DNA from: Actinomadura livida
GTDB taxonomy: Bacteria; Actinomycetota; Actinomycetes; Streptosporangiales; Streptosporangiaceae
Direction of reading: 5' to 3'
Length of the DNA stretch: 42,421 bases
Assembly: GCF_014648675.1 (NCBI RefSeq)
Contig: NZ_BMRO01000005.1
Coordinates: 1 to 42,421, forward strand
Shown here: one piece after another, positions 1 to 7,657 of the stretch
Layout: the number at the start of each line of letters is the position of its first letter
Position numbering within the stretch: the stretch's first letter is position 1
Notes under the pieces: generated by a model
Database searches by the model: none
What the model saw: only the letters and a program-made list of their open reading frames with translations
What the model was told of the DNA's origin: nothing
Position numbers and translations under genes: made by a program

Positions 1-81
1 GCGCCACCCTGCACGAACCGGCACACAAGATCACGTAACCACGCCGACCCAGATCAACTTCTCAAACACGCACTTAGGGGG

Positions 82-90
82 TGTGGATAA
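82..90 (-). promoter_or_regulatory. DnaA box, perfect match
   Basis: The plus strand reads TGTGGATAA, the complement of the DnaA consensus TTATCCACA. It is one of five perfect copies between 82 and 1854. Confidence 0.6.
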
Positions 91-305
91 CCGCGACTCT
101 GTGGAGTGGCGGACGAAGTCGGTTACGGCCGGCTGGACGGCTCTGCGAGGAGCCGCATTGTTGGTGCGGAAGAGTGCCGTCCGCCGCCGAGACGGCCGGG
201 GATTCGGCTATCAGGTGGGGTCCGGGGCATGGCGGCTTGAGCGTTCGGACTCGGCGCCGGAAGGGGCTCGGTTCGGCATGGGGGTGGGGCCTGATTTCCA
301 CAGGT

Positions 306-314
306 TGTGGATAA
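306..314 (-). promoter_or_regulatory. DnaA box, perfect match
   Basis: TGTGGATAA, just downstream of the dioxygenase stop codon and preceded by an oppositely oriented weak box at 294-302. Confidence 0.6.
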
Positions 315-322
315 GTGTGTGG

Positions 323-1183
323 TCAGGTTCGGGCTTTGGTCAGGGTCAGGTCGAACTCTGCGCGCCGGAAGGGGGGCCGGAGGCCGTACTGCGCGGCCTC
401 CTGTTCGTCGTTCGACTCGGCGAAGTCGACGATGAGGCTTTGTTTGACCGCGAAGACCGCGTCGGAGTCGAGGTAGGGGCTTCCTGCGACGAAGACGTGG
501 GTCGTCAGGGGTGTGTGGCCGGCCGCCTGGACGATGAAGTGGATGTGCGCGGGACGGTACGGGTGTCGTCCGGTGGCCTGCAGCAACCGGCCTACCGGTC
601 CGTCTGTGGGAATCGGGTAATGGCTGGGGACGACCGTGCGGAAACGGAATCGTCCTTCGGTGTCGGTGTGGAAAAGTCCGCGGCCGTTGCCTGGCGGCTG
701 TAGGTCAGGTTGCTGGACGTCGTAGAACCCTTGTTCGTTGCACTGCCACACGTCGACTTCGGCGTCGGGAAGTGGCGTCCCGTCGGTGTTGAGTACGCGA
801 CCGGAGACCGCACATGGTTCTCCTTCGCCGACGAGATCGATGTTGTCGCCTAGGTCGCGTGGGGGCGAGTCCACCATGTGGAAGGGGCCCAAGACGGTGC
901 TCTCTGTTCCGCCCGCGCGTTCGTTCAGGGTTTCCACGAGCATTGAGACACCGAGGACGTCCGAGAGCAGAACGAACTCCTGGCGGGTGTCGCTGCAGGC
1001 GTGGCCGACCGCCGTCAGGAACTGAATCGCCTGCTCCCACTCCTGGATGGACGGTCTCGTCTCGCGGACGAAGGCGTGCAGGTGCGCAGTGAGTGCGGTC
1101 AGGATCTCCTGGAGACGCGGATCCGGTGTCTTGCCGAAGCTCTCCTGGACGGCCCGGGCGGCAGTGTCCACGTTGAAGTCCAC
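323..1183 (-). CDS. intradiol ring-cleavage dioxygenase (hydroxyquinol/catechol 1,2-dioxygenase type)
   Basis: A cytoplasmic non-haem Fe(III) enzyme that opens catechol or hydroxyquinol rings between the two hydroxyls to give muconate- or maleylacetate-type products. The 286-residue protein has the helical N-terminal dimerisation region of the catechol branch, an LGPFH motif, and the expected iron ligands: Tyr in GFYDVQ, Tyr in VVPSHYPIPTDGP, and two His in RPAHIHF. The length fits the hydroxyquinol/catechol branch better than the shorter protocatechuate subunits. The start is GTG at 1183 because a perfect AGGAGG (1190-1195) lies six bases upstream; an earlier in-frame GTG at 1201 would place that site inside the gene. 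It stands alone, with no maleylacetate reductase or hydroxylase nearby, so the substrate is uncertain. Confidence 0.9.
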   Translation of the reverse strand: MDFNVDTAARAVQESFGKTPDPRLQEILTALTAHLHAFVRETRPSIQEWEQAIQFLTAVGHACSDTRQEFVLLSDVLGVSMLVETLNERAGGTESTVLGPFHMVDSPPRDLGDNIDLVGEGEPCAVSGRVLNTDGTPLPDAEVDVWQCNEQGFYDVQQPDLQPPGNGRGLFHTDTEGRFRFRTVVPSHYPIPTDGPVGRLLQATGRHPYRPAHIHFIVQAAGHTPLTTHVFVAGSPYLDSDAVFAVKQSLIVDFAESNDEQEAAQYGLRPPFRRAEFDLTLTKART

Positions 1184-1205
1184 GAGATGCCTCCTATCCA
1201 CAAGC

Positions 1206-1214
1206 TGTGGATAA
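1206..1214 (-). promoter_or_regulatory. DnaA box, perfect match
   Basis: TGTGGATAA on the plus strand, paired with CTATCCACA at 1194-1202, directly upstream of the dioxygenase ribosome-binding site. DnaA or a replication-linked factor could therefore affect that promoter. Confidence 0.6.
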
Positions 1215-1660
1215 CTTTGCGCGGCGGGGAGGCCGGTGTTTCGTCCCCGGTCCGGGCGGCGCCCCGTCCCTTCCCATAATCCTCTCCTGTTGTGGTCTTC
1301 GCACGGCCGAATGACGCGTCAACGCTCCGTCGGGAGGTGTGCATGTAGCCTTCGCGACCGCCCGCGCCGGTGGTTCGGCGGCGTTTGCGCATGTCATGAT
1401 CACGGTGCTGCGGGGCGGCGGGTTGTGTGTGGGGCTGGGGATTTCCGGTGGGCAGCGCTGTCCACCGGTCTCGGGGGGTTGTGGAGGCCGGTTGCCCACA
1501 GGGTGTGAACGGGGTGTGGGCGACACTCCGTCCAGGGTGGCGTTGTGGCTGGTCAGCAGGTTTTCCACGGCGTGGACAACGGGGCCGCGGGGTTGGGGGC
1601 AACCTGGGGAAGAATGGTGGACGCCGCGGCCGGCGGTCGTACCCAGGGTGTGCACAGTAG

Positions 1661-1669
1661 TTATCCACA
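1661..1669 (+). promoter_or_regulatory. DnaA box, perfect match
   Basis: TTATCCACA, followed three bases later by an oppositely oriented weaker copy TGTGGATTC (1673-1681). Confidence 0.6.
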
Positions 1670-1747
1670 GGTTGTGGATTCCGTGCACGGCGGTGCGGCG
1701 GGGTGGATCCTGTGAGAGGACGGAGGGCAGGAGGTCGCTCGAACCGT

Positions 1748-1775
1748 GGAGAACCCCGTTGTTCTGGGGATCTCC
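1748..1775. repeat. inverted repeat within the DnaA-box region
   Basis: Arms GGAGAACCCC (1748-1757) and GGGGATCTCC (1766-1775) pair with one mismatch around an 8-base loop. Its role is unknown. Confidence 0.4.
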
Positions 1776-1845
1776 CTGTGGATGCGACCTTCTGCAGCAC
1801 CGAGTGGCATGGTCCGGCGGATGTGTGCGGACGATGTTCACAGCC

Positions 1846-1854
1846 TGTGGATAA
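1846..1854 (-). promoter_or_regulatory. DnaA box, perfect match
   Basis: TGTGGATAA on the plus strand, the last perfect copy of the cluster. Confidence 0.6.
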
Positions 1855-2016
1855 GTGTCGGCCGGAGGTGGGGAGAGGGATGTCGCTTCGTGGTCTGTAC
1901 AGGTGCCGCACCATCCGGCTGAATGTCGGCATGAGGTCAAGTCTCGTGGCGTCCACGGCGGCGTGCGGGCGCGGCTGCGTACGATGGCCCGGTCGCTCCA
2001 CGGTGCCTCCGACCTG

Positions 2017-2045
2017 CGAACACCAGTTCGAATCCGTGCTACGCT
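2017..2045 (+). promoter_or_regulatory. LexA-type SOS box and likely -10 element
   Basis: CGAACACCAGTTCG at 2017-2030 is a perfect palindrome of the form CGAAC-N4-GTTCG, the LexA box of actinobacteria. A -10-like TACGCT at 2040-2045 ends six bases before the ATG at 2052. The message is therefore probably leaderless and repressed by LexA. Confidence 0.6.
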
Positions 2046-2051
2046 CGCGGA

Positions 2052-2285
2052 ATGGGGCAGTTGCTGAACGAGCCGGTTCGCGCCGAGCACGACCCGGCGG
2101 GACGGCTCACCGCGTACGAGTGGCGGGGGACGCGCTACGCGGTCGACGAGGTGCTGAAGACGTACGGGACGGCCCAGGAGGGGCGCGTGTACCGGGTCCG
2201 GGTCACGGGCGCCGAGGGAGTGGCCGTCGCGGAGCTCGGCCGTGACGAGGATCGCTGGCGGATCCGGCACGTCTTCTCCGCCTGA
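2052..2285 (+). CDS. small DUF6504-like protein, probable SOS gene
   Basis: A 77-residue soluble protein of uncertain function. The central YEWRGTRYAVDEVL stretch and the C-terminal RWRIRHVF resemble the compact beta-rich DUF6504 family. In many actinobacteria, as far as I recall, that family sits beside the SOS mutasome genes dnaE2 and imuB. The match is by eye from family memory and is not certain. The ATG at 2052 has no Shine-Dalgarno sequence but has a -10-like TACGCT six bases upstream and a LexA-type box at 2017-2030, so a leaderless, DNA-damage-inducible transcript is likely. No polymerase gene is adjacent here. Its 3' end overlaps the long version of the next gene by 44 bases. Confidence 0.65.
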   Translation: MGQLLNEPVRAEHDPAGRLTAYEWRGTRYAVDEVLKTYGTAQEGRVYRVRVTGAEGVAVAELGRDEDRWRIRHVFSA

Positions 2286-3150
2286 CCCCTCGGGTGGCGC
2301 CGTCGACCAGACCCTCTGGACGCGGGTGGACGGCGTCCAAGGGAGCCCGCTGGACCTGCTGACGGCCCGGATCGGCCGGCGGCACTACGCGCCGCACATC
2401 CACGACGAGTACGCCATCGGCGTCACCGTCGCCGGGCTTGAGACGATGCGCTACCGCGGCGAGAAGATCTACTCCGGCGCGGGCAGCGTGGTCGTGGTCG
2501 AGCCGGGAGAGGCGCACACGGGTGGTCCCGCCCTCCCCGAGGGGTTCGCCTACCGGTGTTTCTATCCGGATGCCGAGCTCCTCAGCGCTGCGACGTCGGG
2601 CGGCCCGTCGGCGCTGCCGCACTTCCGTGAGGCGATCATCGACGATCAAGGGCTCGGCGAAGCGCTCCGGCTCGCGCACCGCGCCTTGCGGCTAGGGGAA
2701 GACCCTCTTGAAGGAGAGTCACGCCTGCTGAGTGTTCTGGGGACGCTCGTGGCCCGGCACGCCGTCCAGACCCCGAAGATCGTTCCTGGCGGGCGCCGGG
2801 GCGACGCCGGACGGATCGCACGAGCCGTCACCGCGCGCCTGTCCGACGAACTCCTCACGCCGCCGACCCTCGCGGAGGTCGCCGACGGCCTGGAGCTCTC
2901 CCGCTACCAGCTGCTGCGCGCCTTCCGGGACACCGTGGGCATGCCGCCGTACGCGTGGCTCGCCCAGTACCGGGTGATGCGGGCCCGCACGCTTCTGGAG
3001 GCGGGGCACCGCCCGGCGGAGGTCGCGGCCCTTGTCGGGTTCGCGGACCAGGCGCACCTCACCCGATGGTTCCGGCGAGTCGTGGGCGTCACACCCGGCG
3101 TTTACCGCAACAGCGTTCAAGACAGCATGGTGCGCCGCATCGCATCCTGA
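2242..3150 (+). CDS. AraC-family transcriptional regulator with cupin-type sensor domain
   Basis: A DNA-binding regulator, probably of the adjacent exporter gene. Residues about 45-120 form an AraC-type cupin sensor (HIHDEYAIGVTVAG, then VVVVEPGEAHTGG). The last 100 residues hold the two helix-turn-helix motifs of the AraC/XylS family, with LAEVADGLELSRYQLLRAF and the closing signature VGFADQAHLTRWFRRVVGVTPGVYR. The start is uncertain. GTG at 2242 overlaps the preceding gene and gives 302 residues; GTG at 2326 gives 274 and still keeps the whole cupin. Neither has a good ribosome-binding site. AraC regulators of this shape are often placed next to small-molecule exporters, as here. Confidence 0.88.
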   Translation: MTRIAGGSGTSSPPDPSGGAVDQTLWTRVDGVQGSPLDLLTARIGRRHYAPHIHDEYAIGVTVAGLETMRYRGEKIYSGAGSVVVVEPGEAHTGGPALPEGFAYRCFYPDAELLSAATSGGPSALPHFREAIIDDQGLGEALRLAHRALRLGEDPLEGESRLLSVLGTLVARHAVQTPKIVPGGRRGDAGRIARAVTARLSDELLTPPTLAEVADGLELSRYQLLRAFRDTVGMPPYAWLAQYRVMRARTLLEAGHRPAEVAALVGFADQAHLTRWFRRVVGVTPGVYRNSVQDSMVRRIAS

Positions 3151-3464
3151 ACCCGTCAATCGGTCGCATATCCCGGGCCGCCATGCCGTCCGGCGCGTGT
3201 CGTCCAGTCGCCTGTCACGCGCCGGCCCCCGCGGTGACGTGTCGCGGGCCATGCGTCCACAGGGGCTCCGTCACGGAACGTCCGTCGAACCATGCTTGTT
3301 GAGGACGTTGGACGCGGACGCGCCCTGTGCGCTCGGCGCTCGTCCGGTGGGACGGGGGCCGAAGCGTTGATCAGATCCTGTCGCGGGATCGCGCGCCGGT
3401 AGGCGCCCGTAGTTGTGGGTCGCGCTCCTGGGCGGCGGAGCGGGCATCGGGAATGGAGGTCGGG
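3151..3464. other. intergenic region
   Basis: About 310 bases between the AraC regulator and the transporter. No gene, clear promoter or terminator hairpin was recognised. Open frames here lack coding character. Confidence 0.5.
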
Positions 3465-4388
3465 GTGAGCCGTCGAGGTTGGGCGCTGTTCGTGCTGATG
3501 GGGGTGCTGTGGGGCATTCCCTACCTGTTGATCAAGGTGGCGGTCGAGGACGTCTCGGTGCCCATGGTGGTGTTCGCGCGGACGGCGCTGGGCGCGGCCG
3601 TGCTGCTGCCGCTCGCGATCCGGGCTGGGCGGCTCGATGTGGTGCGCCGGCACTGGCGTCCCCTGCTGGCCTTCACGGCGGTGGAGATCCTCGGCCCGTG
3701 GGCGCTGCTGTCGCACGCCGAGACCGAGCTGACCAGTTCGATGACGGGCCTGCTGATCGCCGCGGTCCCGATCGTCGGGGTCGTGCTCGCCAGGCTCGTG
3801 GGCGACGCCGAGCGGCTCGGCCCGGTGCGCTGGGCGGGGCTGCTGGTCGGGCTGACCGGCGTCTGCGTGCTGGCGTGGCCGCATCTCGGCGGCGGCAGCG
3901 CGTGGGCGGTCGGCGAGGTCATGCTCGTCGCGCTCGGCTACGCGATCGCGCCGATGATCGCGCTCCGGCGGCTGCAGGACCTCCCGAGCCTGCAGATGGC
4001 CGCGTTCTCACTGGCCATCGCCGCGGTCGTCTACACGGGGCCCGCGGCGCTCACCTGGCCGGACTCGATGCCGAGCACGCAGGTGCTGGCCGCGCTCATC
4101 GCGCTCGGCCTGGTGTGCACGGCGCTCGCCTTCATCGTGTTCTTCGAGCTCATCCGGGAGGTCGGCGCGTCCCGGGGGATGGTGTTCACCTATGTGAACC
4201 CGGCCGTAGCGGTTGCCGCCGGTGTCGTCTTCCTCAGCGAACCGTTCACCGGAACGATCATGCTTTCGTTCGCGCTGATCCTCGGTGGGTCCGTCCTCGC
4301 GACCGTGCAGCGCCGCCAGGCGCCCGGGCCCACCCCCGAACCGAAGGGCGCGCGGCGCGATCCGGCGGTCAGCGAAGGGTCACTGTGA
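3465..4388 (+). CDS. EamA/DMT-family membrane transporter
   Basis: A 307-residue inner-membrane protein of the drug/metabolite transporter superfamily, most likely an exporter of amino acids or other small molecules. It has about ten hydrophobic segments arranged as two EamA repeats: the first opens with WALFVLMGVLWGIPYLLIKVA, the second closes near GVVFLSEPFTGTIMLSFALILGGSVLA. I chose GTG at 3465 because GGAGG lies five bases upstream (3455-3459); the in-frame ATG at 3453 would put that site inside the gene. The substrate cannot be read from sequence. The preceding AraC regulator is the likely controller. The last 20 bases overlap the convergent M64 peptidase gene. Confidence 0.9.
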   Translation: MSRRGWALFVLMGVLWGIPYLLIKVAVEDVSVPMVVFARTALGAAVLLPLAIRAGRLDVVRRHWRPLLAFTAVEILGPWALLSHAETELTSSMTGLLIAAVPIVGVVLARLVGDAERLGPVRWAGLLVGLTGVCVLAWPHLGGGSAWAVGEVMLVALGYAIAPMIALRRLQDLPSLQMAAFSLAIAAVVYTGPAALTWPDSMPSTQVLAALIALGLVCTALAFIVFFELIREVGASRGMVFTYVNPAVAVAAGVVFLSEPFTGTIMLSFALILGGSVLATVQRRQAPGPTPEPKGARRDPAVSEGSL

Positions 4389-6150
4389 ACTTCGCGGGCT
4401 TCCCGATGTTGCCCGCGCGGTCGATCGCCCGGTATTCGATGGTGTGCCGGCCCTTGCCGAGTCTGCCGTGGGTGAGGCCGTCGATGACGGTTCCTTCCGC
4501 AGTGAACAGCCAGGGGGCGGACGAGTCGGTCGGCCAGCCGAAGTAGTTGAACCAGCCGTCGCCGTCCACGCGGAACTCCGTGACGACCGCGCCTGGACGG
4601 TCGTCCTCGCCCGTCAGCCGCATCGTGAAGGGACCGTCGAAGACGTAAGGGCCTCCTGGACGAGCGTGCGCCGCCTCCGACAGCTCGTAGGACGCTGTCG
4701 GAGGTTGCGCGTCGATCGTCCAGGCCCGGCTACGGGAACCGACACGTGCGACCAGTTGATGCGTGCCCTTTGACAGGTCGAGGCGTGCGAGATCGATGTC
4801 GCGGTCACCGCCCCGTACGCGTCGCCCGTCGATCTCCCAGCGAACGGTGGGCTCGCTGTGCGTCGGGTGCGTCGTCTCCACGTACACGACCGATTCACTG
4901 CCCACGGGCTTGTCGGTGGGTGTGGACGAAGTGAAGTCGACCGGCACGTGCTCTGGCGTAGTGGCGATGTCGGTATCGACCGTCCACGTGCGGGTCTGGG
5001 TGAGTGCCGGCATGGCGCGTATGGCCGGGTCCCTGACGAAGTGGGTGGGGTCGGTGACTTTCACCTGGACGGTGTGCAGGCCCTTCTTGAGTCGCAACCG
5101 GGCCAGGTCAAGGTCGGAGCCCTTCTGCACGACACGCCCGTCGACCGTCCAGGTCACGGACAACCGGTGCCTAGCCGGGTGCATGGTCTCCACCCACAGG
5201 ACACGGTCGTCGCCCACAGCCGTGTCGTTCGGTGTGTGCGCCTGGATCAGATTGACCTTGGCTGAGATCCGCTGGGTCATCTGTTCGCGGCCGACCTGGT
5301 CGAAGTAGTAGCCCAGCGTCTTCATCATCGAGTGCTGGCTCGGCCTCCACACGCCCTTACTGAAGTAGAGCCCGCCCTCGTACCGCCCTATGGTGCCCCC
5401 GGACTCGCTTCGTTCACCGAGCCACCGCCACCACTTCTTCTTCTGCGACTTCATCTCGTGCTCTGTCAGCAGCGTGTGGTGGACGGACTCAGGCTCCGGA
5501 CCGCTGTACGTCCCGCCCGGAACGCCTCGCTGGTAGTAGTCGTACTCGTCGTTCAACCCACCCAGCGAGTGCCCCAGTTCGTGCGGCGCGATGAGAGCCG
5601 ACATCGCGTTCCCGCCCGACGCCGTCGCATATGCGCCGCCTGCACCGCCGTAGGTGTCGCTGTTGGCGAGCGCGAGAATCTGGCGATTTCCTGCGTTCGT
5701 CCCTGCGGCGAGATCCGCATACGTCTGGGCCGCTGTGGAGTCGACCGTTAGAAGCCGCTGGATACCGTCCTCCCTGCAGCCGCTCCAGAACGCCATACGC
5801 AACGGCGTCGTCCGGCGTGGGGAAGTCAGCGACGGATCACAGCTAACCCCAGACTCACCGGACGGAATCTCGACCGCGTACACGTTCATGTAGCTGCGGT
5901 ACGACTTGAACGGCTCGATCGTCCACAGGTCGTTCAGATGCTCGGCGAGATGGGCGCGGAACTTCGGCATGTCCTCCGCCGTGTAGCCGTCGCCAAGAAC
6001 GACCAGATTGAAGCGCTTGGCCGGATCTCCGGTGATTTGAACAGGGACGACCGTCGCGTCCTCGGGCTCCACCGCCTTCGCGGGCGCCGCCGTCAGGGAC
6101 AAGACGGCCACGGCCGCCGCGACGGCCACGGCCACCCGGCCCGTCCACAT
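4369..6150 (-). CDS. secreted M64-family zinc metallopeptidase
   Basis: A 593-residue exported protease. Residues 1-26 form a signal peptide (basic WTGR start, Ala/Val-rich core, cleavage near AKA). The M64 domain includes FNLVVLGDGYTAEDMPKF near 47-64 and the zinc site HELGHSLGGLNDEY, with H190, E191, H194 and the third ligand D201. The C-terminal half holds two repeats of the pattern DTAVGDDRVLWVETMHPxRHRLSVTW, likely Ig-like substrate- or wall-binding modules, and a final bacterial Ig-like domain. M64 includes clostridial IgA peptidase; actinomycete members are usually uncharacterised secreted proteases. An AGGAGG-type site (6159-6165) precedes the ATG. The 3' end overlaps the convergent transporter gene by 20 bases. 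Confidence 0.92.
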   Translation of the reverse strand: MWTGRVAVAVAAAVAVLSLTAAPAKAVEPEDATVVPVQITGDPAKRFNLVVLGDGYTAEDMPKFRAHLAEHLNDLWTIEPFKSYRSYMNVYAVEIPSGESGVSCDPSLTSPRRTTPLRMAFWSGCREDGIQRLLTVDSTAAQTYADLAAGTNAGNRQILALANSDTYGGAGGAYATASGGNAMSALIAPHELGHSLGGLNDEYDYYQRGVPGGTYSGPEPESVHHTLLTEHEMKSQKKKWWRWLGERSESGGTIGRYEGGLYFSKGVWRPSQHSMMKTLGYYFDQVGREQMTQRISAKVNLIQAHTPNDTAVGDDRVLWVETMHPARHRLSVTWTVDGRVVQKGSDLDLARLRLKKGLHTVQVKVTDPTHFVRDPAIRAMPALTQTRTWTVDTDIATTPEHVPVDFTSSTPTDKPVGSESVVYVETTHPTHSEPTVRWEIDGRRVRGGDRDIDLARLDLSKGTHQLVARVGSRSRAWTIDAQPPTASYELSEAAHARPGGPYVFDGPFTMRLTGEDDRPGAVVTEFRVDGDGWFNYFGWPTDSSAPWLFTAEGTVIDGLTHGRLGKGRHTIEYRAIDRAGNIGKPAKFTVTLR

Positions 6151-6211
6151 GAGCAGACCTCCTCGCGTGGGCGCGCGGCGGGCGGGGTGCGGCCCGGAGG
6201 GCGCCGGCTCA

Positions 6212-6230
6212 CCCCGCTGATCAAGCGGGG
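6212..6230 (-). terminator. hairpin downstream of the short-chain dehydrogenase gene
   Basis: CCCCGCT and AGCGGGG pair perfectly around a 5-base loop, between the dehydrogenase stop and the peptidase start. There is no T-tract, as is common in high-GC actinobacteria. Confidence 0.45.
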
Positions 6231-6265
6231 ACAGTCCGGATTATCACCCGCAATCCGTCCAGTCG

Positions 6266-7057
6266 CTAGCGTTTGCCGCGCTGGCCGTCCGCGAGCCCCC
6301 GCGCGACCCGATGCCCGCCAGCCCGCCGCTGCACGGCCGCCGACAGGCTGGGCGCGACCCCGCCCAGCCTTGCCCCGAGGCGCAGCCCGAGCGGCGCCAC
6401 GTCGACCTCCGCGATGTTCCGCTCGATGGCCCGGACGGTCGCCCGCGCCACGTCACGCGGCGTCCGCGTGCCGACGCCCTTGGGCAGCGTGACCCCGGCG
6501 TCGGCGAACATGCCCGCGTCCCGGATGAAGCCGGGGAACACCGTCGACACGCCGACGCCGTGCGGCCGCATGTCCTCCCGCAGGGCCAATGCGAATCCCC
6601 GCATCCCGAACTTTGTCGCGTTATAGAGCGACGCGTGGCCGGACGCCGTCTTCCCGGCGAGGGACGACACGAACACCAGGTGCCCCCGGCCACGTTCGGC
6701 CATCTGCGCGCCCGCGAGCTTCGCCATCACGATCGGCGCCCGCAGGTTGACGTCCAGCACGCGGTCGATCTCGGTCATCGAGTACTCGTCGAGCAGGCCG
6801 GACGCGGGCAGCGCCGCGTTCGCGACGAGCACGTCCACCCGGCCGACCTCGTCCAGCAGCAGCTCGGCCGCCGCACGATCCGCCAGGTCGGCCACGATGG
6901 CCCGGCCGCCGAGCCGTTCGGCCAGGGGTTCGAGGACGTCCGCCCGCCGGCCCGTGAGGACGATCTGCCCGCCGCGATCGGCCAGCGCGATCGCCAGCGC
7001 CCGGCCGATCCCGCCCGTCGCCCCGGTCACCAGGACGGTCGCTCCACCCAGCTCCAT
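6266..7057 (-). CDS. short-chain dehydrogenase/reductase (SDR)
   Basis: A 263-residue NAD(P)-dependent oxidoreductase of the classical SDR fold. It has the Rossmann motif TGATGGIG (residues 11-18), NAA (80-82), catalytic Ser near 131/132, and Tyr145 and Lys149 in YNATK. The extended C-terminus (LGARLGGVAPSLSAAVQRR) resembles the group that acts on lipids, ketones or retinoid-like substrates, but the substrate is unknown. ATG at 7057 is preferred because AAGGA lies about eight bases upstream. A GTG at 7078, overlapping the stop of the preceding small gene as GTGA, is the alternative. It is probably co-transcribed with that small membrane-protein gene. Confidence 0.9.
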   Translation of the reverse strand: MELGGATVLVTGATGGIGRALAIALADRGGQIVLTGRRADVLEPLAERLGGRAIVADLADRAAAELLLDEVGRVDVLVANAALPASGLLDEYSMTEIDRVLDVNLRAPIVMAKLAGAQMAERGRGHLVFVSSLAGKTASGHASLYNATKFGMRGFALALREDMRPHGVGVSTVFPGFIRDAGMFADAGVTLPKGVGTRTPRDVARATVRAIERNIAEVDVAPLGLRLGARLGGVAPSLSAAVQRRAGGHRVARGLADGQRGKR

Positions 7058-7060
7058 GAC

Positions 7061-7078
7061 GTGATCCTTTCGGATCAC
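7061..7078. repeat. perfect inverted repeat at the dehydrogenase start
   Basis: GTGATCC and GGATCAC (7 bp) flank TTTC, spanning the ribosome-binding site of the dehydrogenase and the last codons of the upstream gene. It could be a translation-limiting hairpin or an operator. Confidence 0.45.
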
Positions 7079-7284
7079 ATGCCGATGCGCCAGAGCAGCA
7101 GAATGATCGACGAAAGCACCAGCCCGGCCGCGCCGAGCGGGACCTCACCCATCGCGATCATGGCCGTGCAGCCCGTCGCGGTCAGGCCGGCGACGAGCAC
7201 CATCCCCCGGCCGCCGGACGGCTCCTCCCGCGGCGCGCCGGAGTCGAACTCGCGTTCCCAGCGCCGGAAGTCGTCCTCTGCCAT
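7075..7284 (-). CDS. small membrane protein, function unknown
   Basis: A 69-residue protein. The N-terminal third is charged (MAEDDFRRWEREFDSG). Two hydrophobic segments follow, about residues 28-44 (MVLVAGLTATGCTAMIA) and 50-66 (LGAAGLVLSSIILLLW), so a small integral membrane hairpin is expected. GGGAG precedes the ATG with normal spacing. Its stop codon overlaps the alternative GTG start of the dehydrogenase, suggesting one transcript. I do not recognise the family. Confidence 0.7.
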   Translation of the reverse strand: MAEDDFRRWEREFDSGAPREEPSGGRGMVLVAGLTATGCTAMIAMGEVPLGAAGLVLSSIILLLWRIGM

Positions 7285-7514
7285 CGGTACTCCCGAAGGT
7301 CCGTCCCAGGGATTATGCGGCCGCCCGGCCACCCCCGCGCAATGGCGCGGACGTGACAGGACCCCCACCGGGATTGGACGCCGGGTCCGATACGGGCGAG
7401 GGGGTGCGGATCGCCCGCGAACGGTTGCTAGGCTGCTGAGAGCCTGGGAAAGCAGACGCTGATGCGAACGCGTCCCGGGTTTTGACTTCATAGTCGAGGT
7501 GAAGGGGTCCCACC

Positions 7515-7634
7515 ATGAAGAAGCTGCTCGTTCTTGCCGTCGTCGCACTTGGTGGCTTCGCCGTCTGGCGCCGGATGCAGCAGGACCGCGCCGAGCTGGA
7601 CCTGTGGACCGAGGCCACGTCGTCCGACAGCTGA
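7515..7634 (+). CDS. DLW-39 family small protein
   Basis: Exactly 39 residues: a short hydrophobic N-terminus (KKLLVLAVVALGGFAVW) followed by RRMQQDRAELDLWTEATSSDS, containing the DLW motif that names this actinobacterial family. It is probably a tiny single-pass membrane protein of unknown function. A purine-rich GAGGTGAAGGGG stretch precedes the ATG. In many actinobacteria this gene sits beside tRNA-Ile/tRNA-Ala just downstream of gyrA, near the replication origin. Here it is close to tRNA-Ala, but gyrA is not in the window. The downstream HAD gene begins 23 bases later and is likely co-transcribed. Confidence 0.9.
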   Translation: MKKLLVLAVVALGGFAVWRRMQQDRAELDLWTEATSSDS

Positions 7635-7657
7635 GCCGCCGGCGATAAGGCCCCGGC

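Larger units (their letters stand above)
1..322. other. non-coding stretch with two DnaA boxes
   Basis: No convincing gene is seen. The open frames here run antisense to, or read into, the dioxygenase gene and lack coding character. Two perfect matches to the 9-base DnaA box lie at 82-90 and 306-314, both as TGTGGATAA on the plus strand. A weaker ATTTCCACA at 294-302 forms an inverted pair with the second. Confidence 0.6.
1184..2016. other. long non-coding region rich in DnaA boxes (origin-like or DnaA-titration locus)
   Basis: About 830 bases hold no credible gene; open frames on both strands lack coding bias. Perfect DnaA boxes lie at 1206-1214, 1661-1669 and 1846-1854. One- to two-mismatch copies include 1194-1202 (CTATCCACA), 1458-1466, 1492-1500 (TTGCCCACA), 1561-1569, 1571-1579 (CGTGGACAA), 1673-1681, 1745-1753 and 1777-1785. 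Several are arranged as inverted pairs, for example 1661-1681. Dense boxes in a non-coding stretch are the signature of actinobacterial oriC or of a DnaA reservoir. dnaA and dnaN are not in the window, so this cannot simply be called oriC. Confidence 0.5.

Noticed and set aside
1339..1854. Plus-strand open frame of 171 codons
   Set aside because: Cys/Trp/Gly-rich translation typical of high-GC shadow frames and interrupted in function by DnaA boxes; no start signal.
1194..2270. Long minus-strand open frame over the DnaA-box region
   Set aside because: Proline/arginine-rich nonsense translation, no ribosome-binding site, poor third-position pattern, overlaps real genes and multiple DnaA boxes.
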